From positions 19,660,001 through 19,724,000 of the forward strand of contig NC_056755.1 of the NCBI RefSeq assembly GCF_018687715.1: a DNA stretch of 64,000 nucleotides, given 5' to 3'. This DNA is from Carya illinoinensis (Eukaryota; Streptophyta; Magnoliopsida; Fagales; Juglandaceae). Numbering within the stretch: position 1 is the first letter of the stretch; each line of letters starts with the position of its first letter. The notes beneath the pieces were generated by a model. It was given only the letters and a program-made list of their open reading frames with translations, ran no database searches and was not told the DNA's origin. The position numbers and the translations under genes were made by a program. Below are positions 56,304-64,000 of the stretch, one piece after another.

Positions 56304-58467
56304 TGTGATGACCCGCTTTTGAGTGTATTTTCGCTGAAATAATTGTTTTTATTTTAATTAATATATCAGTTATTTATTTTAATTTAGTTGCGTTTTAAAA
56401 TTGGTTTTTAATTTATTTGAGGTTGTGTTTTATTTCTTTTAGTTGTTTTGTAGTTTTAATCTTTTTCGGCGGTTTGTTTCGTTTTCCCGGAGTGAGGATT
56501 GTACCTCATTTCTTTTCACATCATTTTCCTTTTTCTCTTTTTCCTTTTTTCTTTTTCCCTTCTCTTCTTTTTCCTTTCTTTTTCTTTTTTTCTTCTTTTT
56601 CTTTTTTCTTTTCTTTCTTCCCCGCGTCCGAACCCCCCCCGAGCTCTCTCTCTCTCTCTCTCCTCCCTCTCCCTCACGCCGGACGTCCCTTCAACAGCTC
56701 AGACCGCCGCCGTCCAGCCACCGTTTGACCCCCCACCGGTCCCATTCTCTTCCCCTCCCTCCGGTGCACCACCCCACCCAAGCTCACCCCCAACCGGCCG
56801 GCCATTTGACCGGAAAAAGCCCAACAAAGCCGCACGGTTTTGGCTCCGATCCGCCGCCGTCGCTCCACCTCCGGCCACCATTTCTTCACCACTTCATCAC
56901 CGGTCCCTTGCCGTCCTAACCCACCCATTTCCGGCCTCTAACGACCACCGGAGCAGCTCCTACGAGCTTGCTTTCCGATTTGGGTATTTCGGCCATTTTC
57001 CGGCGATTCCGCCGCCACCCACGGCCGTTCATCACTTCCAATAGCTTCACAACCATCCCTTGACCACCCCCTATCAATCTCGTGTCCTAGTTTGTCCCCG
57101 TTCAAAAGTGGGTTTTTCAGACCCACGGCCACAGTGAATTTTCACTGTGACGTTGCTGTTTTTCCGCCGTTTGCAACGCCGCTTGTTTTCTAAAATTGCC
57201 ATATAGCGCTGTAAGTATTTTCCAAACCCTATTTTCAGATTTTAATATATATTGCTCATTCAATTATTTACTGTTGTTGGTTGTTGATTCAGGACTGAGT
57301 CCGAGGAGTTTCGGGGGTCGGATGGATGGAGGACGGAGTTGCCTGTTTATTTGATTTATGATTGTTGGTTTATTTTATTATGCATTGTTATGGCATTGCA
57401 TGGTGCATGCACGTGTGTTTGTGGAATTGTGTGAAAAGCCTGTGTATTGGCGTGAGTGGTTTTACGGGTGCGTGTGTATCACGAGCCCAAGCCGGGATGA
57501 GTTATTATCTCGGTGGAGCTCCTCTGGTCACTCGGGAGCGGAATAAACTGAGTGATGTCCCCTGAGTTGTCGAGAGCGATGACGGGAGCGGGGCTAGGGG
57601 ATGCTTGGCTACGAACGCGCCGGGCGCGGAACCGGGCATCGCCCTACTCACCGACTCCGTGGCCCTTCGCTGGCGAGGGCTAGAGGATGCTTGGCTACGC
57701 ACGCGCGGGGCGCGGAACTGGGCATCGCTTGTTAGGTGTCACACGCGCGGTGGTACTCTGCGGTGTGGCACTGGAGCCAGGGTGTGCGGATGACCCCTAG
57801 GGGAGGTCATGGTGCACGCGGTTAAAATTGGATAATGGTTTGTGAGGCCAAATGGGACTTTTGGCGTGGGCCAAATGGACTTCTGGCGAGATATTGGGCC
57901 GGATGGACTTCTGGCGAGATATTGGGCCAAATGGACTTTTGGCGGCCAAATGTGACTTTTGGCGTGTTTTTCGGAAAGGATGTGTTTTTGGGCCAAATGG
58001 GTTTTGGCGTGTGTGGAAAACTTGTGTTTTATGGGCTTTGTGCATTGGACATGTATCATGCATCTTGTTTGAGTTTTATGTGTTTTTATCTGGTAGTGTT
58101 TGGGTTTTACTTACCTGCGGTACCATTTTTGGTTCCGTAGCCTTTGGTGCAGAGTTAGCGGACGAAGAGGAGGAGGCTGAGCCCGAGGATGCGGCTCCGC
58201 CAGGCTGCTGATGCGGTGTTTTATATTTGTTAAAACTGTATTTGTGTTTTGTAATATTTTATCTATGTATGTTTTAAACAGCTTGTATTACGTTAAGAAA
58301 AATTCTGGTACTTAGTTACGACTTTCGTTATCCGCTGCGTGTTTCTCTGTACACATATGTTGCCTTGCACACACTCGGCACCCGTCGATGGGATGGTGAC
58401 CCGGGTTGTCACCATCCGGACGTCTCAATTTCCCCGTGTTCGGGCGTGGGGATTTGGGGGCGTCACA
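56304..58467 (+). mobile_element. Solo LTR, 2164 bp, with perfect 5-bp target duplication (copy 2, inverted to copy 1)
   Basis: Starts TGTGATGACCCGC and ends GGGGGCGTCACA, flanked by ATACT (56299-56303 and 58468-58472). It is the same element as 45170-47323 in the opposite orientation, with the same CT-rich tract (56510-56680), the same GC-rich duplicated block (57590-57730) and one more unit of the GCCAAATGGACTTYTGGCG-type tandem repeat (57845-57965). It lies inside the CACTA remnant. Confidence 0.9.
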
Positions 58468-60010
58468 ATACTGATTAACTATTGCATGTTCAAAAATATC
58501 AATTTGTACTAGTCATGCTATTTATGTTCGATATTTCTAATAGTTCTAGAAAACTATGTCATTTAAAGATAAAGAAATTTTTTTGTCTACACCTATTCCC
58601 AGCTCTCCGCTAAACTCACCTAGTGAGGATGGCGCATTAGGATCTTAAGATTCACAGCATGATATGTTAACTAAGACTGAAAACATATTAAATGAATTCT
58701 TTCATGAACCATGTAGTTGCAACAAAATTTCATTAAGGTCGAGATGTTACCAGAGGCGTTGGATTGGAGAAAGTGTGCAATACAAGAAAAATCAAAGTTA
58801 ATATTGATGATGACCACATTGGTGGTAGTGGAGATCCAGCAGCTTGGTACTTTTCACATTGGTACTCTTACTCATATCTATGCATCTATGGCTAGATCAT
58901 CTTGGACCAAAATTCCTCGAGATGTTAAGAACCATATAAATAAACTTTGTTTGATAAGTAAACTCCTTTTGTTTGTCTACTAAACATGGTGTGTTGTATG
59001 ATGTTTTGGTTGTTTATTAATTCCGTTCTAAAAATATTTTCAAAGATGGGTTTAAATTTAATTTTAGACAATGAGAGGAGCATAATACCATTGATGAACT
59101 GATGAATAATGCATATTGTAAGTATAAAGGTAGATGCCACAAATACTATAAAAAACTTAAAAATACTGATGAAGCACACCTAAATCTTTTCAAGGAATGC
59201 AGGAGGACGGGTGGAAAAAGTAAATGTTATATTTCATTATATTCTATTAATTTTTCCTATCTCATATCGTCTAATAAATTTTCTTTAAAGATGAGACATG
59301 TCAATAAAGTAAATAGATTAAACTCGAGATCATTCCATCTTCTCTTCAAGAAAATGGTAAGAAAGTATTAAATTATTTTTCTTTATTGTAAATGTACTTT
59401 AGTTATTTTAATTTTTTTTTTGTTTGTTTATAGAAAGAAGAGAATTTTGTTGAGTATAACCTGACAACTTTGTATGCTAAATCACATACTAATCATGACA
59501 GGAAATGGACTCATTCTGAAGGAAAATCAAATTATGTAAGAGTTGGGAAACTTTTGATTTATGATTAAGTACATATTTATCTCATATCTAAGAGGTTAAA
59601 TTACTTCTTATTGTGTTGGATAAGATGATCGCAATTCGTAACGACTCTACTTATGAAAAGTTCTTAGCATGCGACGTTGAATTATTTTTTTTTTCAAGTT
59701 TTAGGACTCCATTCTAGATATTTGAGAGGTATGTGGTGGTGTGTAAAACCTTTTGCCTCTTCTTCAGGATCTACGAGCAAATTAAACAGTTATTCTCGAG
59801 ATTTAGAGAAAGCAAGATTGGAAATCAAGCAACTAAGGTCAAGGTGAAAGGGGTTAGAGAAGTTAATATCATCCCATAAAGTTAACATGGAGATGCGATT
59901 AAAACAACAACAAGAGAGGTTGTGGAGGGAGATGGCAATTCATTGCCAATAAATGCGCCAAGAGAAGTAGTTGATAATCCTACAACAATTTATGCCTCTA
60001 CAATCTTAGA
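58468..60010 (+). pseudogene. Second CACTA-associated protein, 3' half (plant transposase-24-like)
   Basis: After the LTR the trace resumes with EKVCNTRKIKVNIDDDHIGG then SGDPAAW. In a neighbouring frame ARSSWTKIPRDVKNHINKLC (58890-58950) fits the usual ARSWTKIPRDVK block. A NLTTLYAKSHTNHDRKWTHS region follows near 59460. The end is a Glu/Gln/Lys-rich helical tail (59800-60000). Frames change repeatedly, so it is dead. The family assignment is from memory of CACTA ORF pairs. Confidence 0.65.
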
Positions 60011-60159
60011 AATATACTCTATTATGTTTTAATATAGTGTTAAGACCATCATATAGTTTGAGGACAATTTTTTAATTGTGGAATCATTTAATATTTATTA
60101 TATTTGAATTTAATATTTATTTCAATGTACTGGTTTAACATTTACTGCTAAGCATTCAA

Positions 60160-60570
60160 ATACCATTTCATGTGTTTGAATGCATGTTTTGTTCTAGGTT
60201 TGAAGGGATTGCTTCATACACTAATATGTATAGAGTCAAAATGCATTGTTCGAACACTTACAATACTAGTTCAAATGACATATGGTCCAATATTCGAATG
60301 GATTTCACTCTTATTCAAATGTAATGTTTAGACATTTACAGTACCAGTTTGAATAATATAATGTTTAGATATTTACAGTACTAGTTTGAATAATATATGA
60401 TCCCAACATTCGAACGCATAATGCTCATTCTTAAATGATATGTATTTAGTGTTCGAACGTCCTATTATCTCTTCAAAATGATTGTCAATCCATTCAAATG
60501 TTAAATATACCATTCGAATGATAAAGTCAAATCATAAATTTTCAAACCTATATCTATGTTTGAATGCACC
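60160..60570. repeat. Array of ATTCGAATG / GTTCGAAC-type motifs (CACTA subterminal repeats)
   Basis: More than a dozen short motifs of the form (C)ATTCRAATG, GTTCGAACR or TTTGAATR occur in both orientations. CACTTACAATACTAGTT-type phrases recur three times. Such clusters near the ends of CACTA elements bind the transposase accessory protein. Only the 3' side is seen here. Confidence 0.6.
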
Positions 60571-60665
60571 GTCAGACATTCTGTAACACCCCATCTAAAA
60601 CGCCCATTAAGACTTAGCCATTAACTCCCTTAATCATAATTAGCATAGGATTGTATTTTTTTAGA

Positions 60666-60666
<1 letters not shown>

Positions 60667-60711
<45 letters not shown>
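60667..60711. repeat. (TTA)n microsatellite
   Basis: About 15 uninterrupted units. Confidence 0.95.
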
Positions 60712-62327
60712 GAATCAAACTTTGGGTTTAGTTAGAAGTAGTGGAAGAATTTCAGTATGTTATTTTTAGAATAATTGCCAAGAACCAATAGAAGATTGAC
60801 ACTTGGCATCCTTAGTGGGTTAAGCAAAAAGGATAAGTGTGGACAGTTTTAGGTTTGACCCCAAAAGTGTTTAAGAAGGTTGTGTTGGGCCAAGAATAGG
60901 AATCTAAGCCTAAACTCATTAAGATGTTTGGAGTAATAGACCTTTGTTGAAGAGTCTTAGGAAATAGGCCCAAGTGTGAGAAGGACACAAAGTTGGGCCT
61001 AACTTGGTTATATGAAGACCTTAGGCCCAATCTTGGAAAAAATGCTTTGTGGGCCCAATCTTGGTTGCTCTTTGAAGCCCTTATTAAGGCCTCAAATCTG
61101 GACCTAAGACCCTTTCTTTAACCCACACAAGAAGCCCACATCAAAGCAATTTCCACAAAAGGCCCCCAAGCCCAAAAAGGTCCAAAAGCCTTGTCTTCCA
61201 ACTTTTGCACTTCTATTTTGAAGTTCACATGCACCATACATTTGTTTTTCCTTAAACCCATATTATACCGCACGACCCTAAGGTTTTCTTCGGATCTAAA
61301 TTAAGTTTTCAATTTGAGTTAAGAGCATTAATCAACTTACAGATGATTAGTTATCTCTAAACCATGTCTTAAACTTAATTTCCTTTTTAATTATTTATTA
61401 CTTTTTTTTTTTTTTATCTAAACTCTACTATTTTTATTATTGTTTTTCATAATTCTTAGACTAAATTAGAATATTAATCTTGATCCAACATATGTCAATT
61501 GAGGCAAAGACATGTCATTGACCAAAACACCACAATCGGCACTTTGCTGCATCACTTGGGCATTGTACCAATTAAGGCCGTGACCCATGCCAATTACACA
61601 TTTTTCTCAAGGGCATTTTCATCTTTTAACTCATATTATCATTCTTAGTTCAGTTTGAGTGTTGGTTGAATTGTCTCCAAGGAACCAGACCATAAAGATC
61701 CAATTGGTTCCATTAGAAGTCTAGTTGAAGCCAAACCAAATGGCTTTGTAGTTGTTTGGATTTTTGCACTTGGCTGAACCACCACCACACACCACCTCCC
61801 TCCTCCTCCAATCCCCAAGAGGCCCTCTAGTCATCATGGTGAGTCTTGACTCAAGCCACCCCAAGCAGAGCAAAACATCCCTCAACAACCACCCTACTTC
61901 ACCATCTTTCATGGGCTGCACACTCATTATCAATTAGCAGCCAATCCCTCTGCCTTCCACCACCTGAAAAGGGCATCAAAGAGTATCATTATACCTATGC
62001 ATTTCAGCCATGGAGATAAAACAAAGGTGATGCAAGCAATGAAGTAAAAACCTGTCCAAATTTTTCAGATTTCTACCCTGCGGCATCATGGCATGACTTC
62101 ATGCCTTATTTTCATTTTTTTTTTTCTCTTCTTTCTACACCACGGCAGCCCTGCACCCTTATCCTCCTTGTAGCACCTGACCTTGATGAGATCATGGTGG
62201 CATAGGGCACTATTCACACCTGCACAAAGATGACACAATCTGGAAATTTTCACTCATCACCACCACCACCCACTTTCACCACACAAGCCTCACCATTGCT
62301 GTGTCTCTCTCCCCTCACCCCTTCATT

Positions 62328-62344
62328 GAACACTATAAATACCT
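62328..62344 (+). promoter_or_regulatory. TATA box of the putative LTR
   Basis: CACTATAAATACCTCCC is a strong plant TATA context, with a pyrimidine-rich stretch starting about 20 bases downstream. Confidence 0.5.
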
Positions 62345-64000
62345 CCCTCATCTCCTCATTTCTCCACACCTCTTCTTCCAGCCTTCTCTTGATGTTCTTG
62401 AGAGCTATTCTCCCCTTAGTGTGCAAGAGAATGGAAATCGAGTGAGTTGGGTGAAGTTCTTGAGTGAAGTGTGTTTGAGAGCTTTAAGGGCCACGACCTT
62501 TATAATTATTCATGCTTAATCTCTTACCAAGTATTAGAATAACATGTTAGGTTTTAATTTATGCCATAAGAATGAATTTTTGATTGAGTTTAACCAAGGA
62601 CTAGCTTGTTAATACCAAACTGGGACAGATTTGATGTTTTGAGGAAATAAATTATTTTGGGTTGAGTTTGTAGCCATGGCATGAGTTGGTATAATTTTAT
62701 ATGATTCATAAATGTCTTAGAATGATTTTGAAAGGTTTAATTTCAAAGTTGGAAGCATGCCATAATAGGCTTTAATTCTATCTTGTGTTGATTATCTAAG
62801 CATGTATGGTTTTTATTAATTTATGCAACTTATGAAATTTTGATTAGTTTACCTAGGCTTGAATAATGTGCATTTAGAAAAGCCTTGTGATTGGAATAAG
62901 AATGAAAGACGCATGATTTGATTTTTTTTTGGTGAATAAAGCTAGAAACATCATGGATGCTTAATAAATGATTTAATGGTGATTAAGGTCTTGAGCCATG
63001 TATAAGTGTAAGGATGAACTTGTATGACCTAAGCCTAAGTTTTAATTTATCCCTAAGGTTATAATTTCTACTGGCACTTGATGAATTTGAGTACACATAT
63101 ATCCATAGAGGTAAGAGGTTGAATAGTTGAAATCAAATCTAGGCTTTAATATAATGCATGCCATGGGTTGGGTGTGATTGGCATAGTTGCACTTGGATTC
63201 TAATCCAACTCTCTGTCTTGATAGGAAATATGTACTTTCTATTATTGTGCTTGAACATGCACATGTATTGAGTCCATAGATGCAACAAGAAAATCAATTC
63301 AACCAAGAAAGGAAGGTTGGAGAATCTAGACAAGGCTACTATAGGCATTAGTAAAAATTTTAATGTGGATTTTTGGAGAAAAATTCACATTAAAACCTTA
63401 TATGAAAACCTTATGTTTGGAGAAAAAGATTAATGTGGATGAACTTGCCAATGGCTGATCTAGTGATTTTAGCTCCGAAGTGATAACTGGAATTCCAACA
63501 TATTCAACTTCAGCTGTTAACTGCAGCCACGTCCAATCATTTGAGAGAACTGAGAAAATATGGATGAACTTCCACTAATCCAAACTAGCATATATGATAA
63601 AGCTTGCCAGTTGGGAATTAGTGAATAGCTCAGTTAGTCAATCTCAGCTACCGAAAATATACCTGACCTGCTCAACTCTTCTCATCGGAACTAGACGATT
63701 ATTTTCTCCTGATGTTACATTAAGCAAAATCTAGATCCTAAAGATTGCAGTGATTTGATTAATTCATTTATGCCAGGCCAAAATTTAACAGTACATATAT
63801 ACTATTCATCTCTGTAACTTGTATGAATAAGGATTTCTCCTGACCTCCTTGAGGTACAAACACTGCTCTTTTATAACAAAAATGAAACCAAAATCTGGGG
63901 CACCTAGAAACCATTTGTTTCAAGCTGCTGGATGAATTGTATGATTCAGTTGTCTTTACAGTTTCTTGCATAACTCAATGACAATCTGGACGGCGACTGA

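Larger units (their letters stand above)
52690..60570 (+). mobile_element. CACTA (En/Spm) transposon remnant, split by a solo LTR
   Basis: A continuous trace of CACTA coding sequence on the plus strand is interrupted at 56303/56304 and resumes after 58467. The left part is TNP2-like (52738-55200). The right part carries the second CACTA protein trace (TKGVGLEKVCNTRKIK, IDDDHIGGSGDPAAW, 58735-58855; a RKWTHSEGKSNY-type block near 59505; a helical Glu/Lys/Gln-rich tail to 60010). An array of ATTCGAATG / TTCAAATG / GTTCGAAC motifs (60160-60560) has the look of subterminal repeats. Terminal CACTA ends were not found, so limits are approximate. Confidence 0.75.
60582..64000 (+). mobile_element. 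Probable start of a large LTR (TGTAACACCCC), running off the window
   Basis: TGTAACACCCCATC at 60582 is a typical left terminus of plant Ty3 chromovirus-type LTRs. A promoter-like CACTATAAATACCTCCC at about 62328 followed by a CT-rich leader fits a U3/R boundary. Between them are an (ATT)n run (60667-60711) and GC-richer sequence. No right LTR terminus, primer-binding site or coding region was seen before 64000, so the 3' boundary within the window is unknown and the last 1.4 kb may be something else. Confidence 0.4.

Noticed and set aside
45170..58467. Inverted LTR copies considered as the ends of one giant composite element
   Set aside because: Each copy has its own different perfect 5-bp duplication (CTCGC and ATACT), so they inserted independently.

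Overview
The window looks like a transposon-dense stretch of nuclear DNA from a flowering plant, probably a woody eudicot. The reasons are an AT-rich background, spliced genes with GT-AG introns, a plant-type mitochondrial ADP/ATP carrier with a long N-terminal extension, and plant families of L1 LINEs, Ty1/copia, hAT, CACTA, FAR1/MULE and chromovirus-like LTRs. I cannot name the species from the sequence alone.

Layout. 1-900: 3' end of an L1 LINE. 1131-1516: a TATA box followed by two box C/D snoRNAs, with guides for 5.8S and 25S rRNA. 4650-7682: a MITE split by a LINE that has a 15-bp target duplication. 8250-12160: a second, minus-strand L1 LINE ending in a (TAA)n tail. 12775-14542: the coding exons of an intact ADP/ATP carrier gene on the minus strand; its promoter and leader exon are probably near 18260-18400, implying a leader intron of about 3.7 kb. 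14723-15447, 18873-19933 and 20358-21182: hAT-type non-autonomous elements. 23850-25908: a multi-exon replication protein A large-subunit-like pseudogene. 28588-29370: a minisatellite next to a decayed GRF zinc-finger gene. 29892-35496: a copia element joined in tandem to a truncated copy. 36172-42192: a complete hAT element with an 8-bp target duplication and a decayed transposase. 44511-48657: a FAR1/MULE-like pseudogene split by a 2.15-kb solo LTR. 52690-60570: a CACTA (TNP2) element split by a second copy of the same solo LTR in inverted orientation. 60582-64000: probably the start of another LTR element.

Functionally, only the ADP/ATP carrier and the snoRNA pair look like working host genes. 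Everything else that codes carries stops or frameshifts. The most notable observations are the dicistronic snoRNA unit, a module of four AAACGRCGYCGTTT-type palindromes plus CT-rich leader shared by two hAT elements with different ends, the spliced RPA-like pseudogene, and the inverted pair of solo LTRs, each with its own perfect 5-bp target duplication. All similarity calls come from reading motifs by eye. No database search was run.
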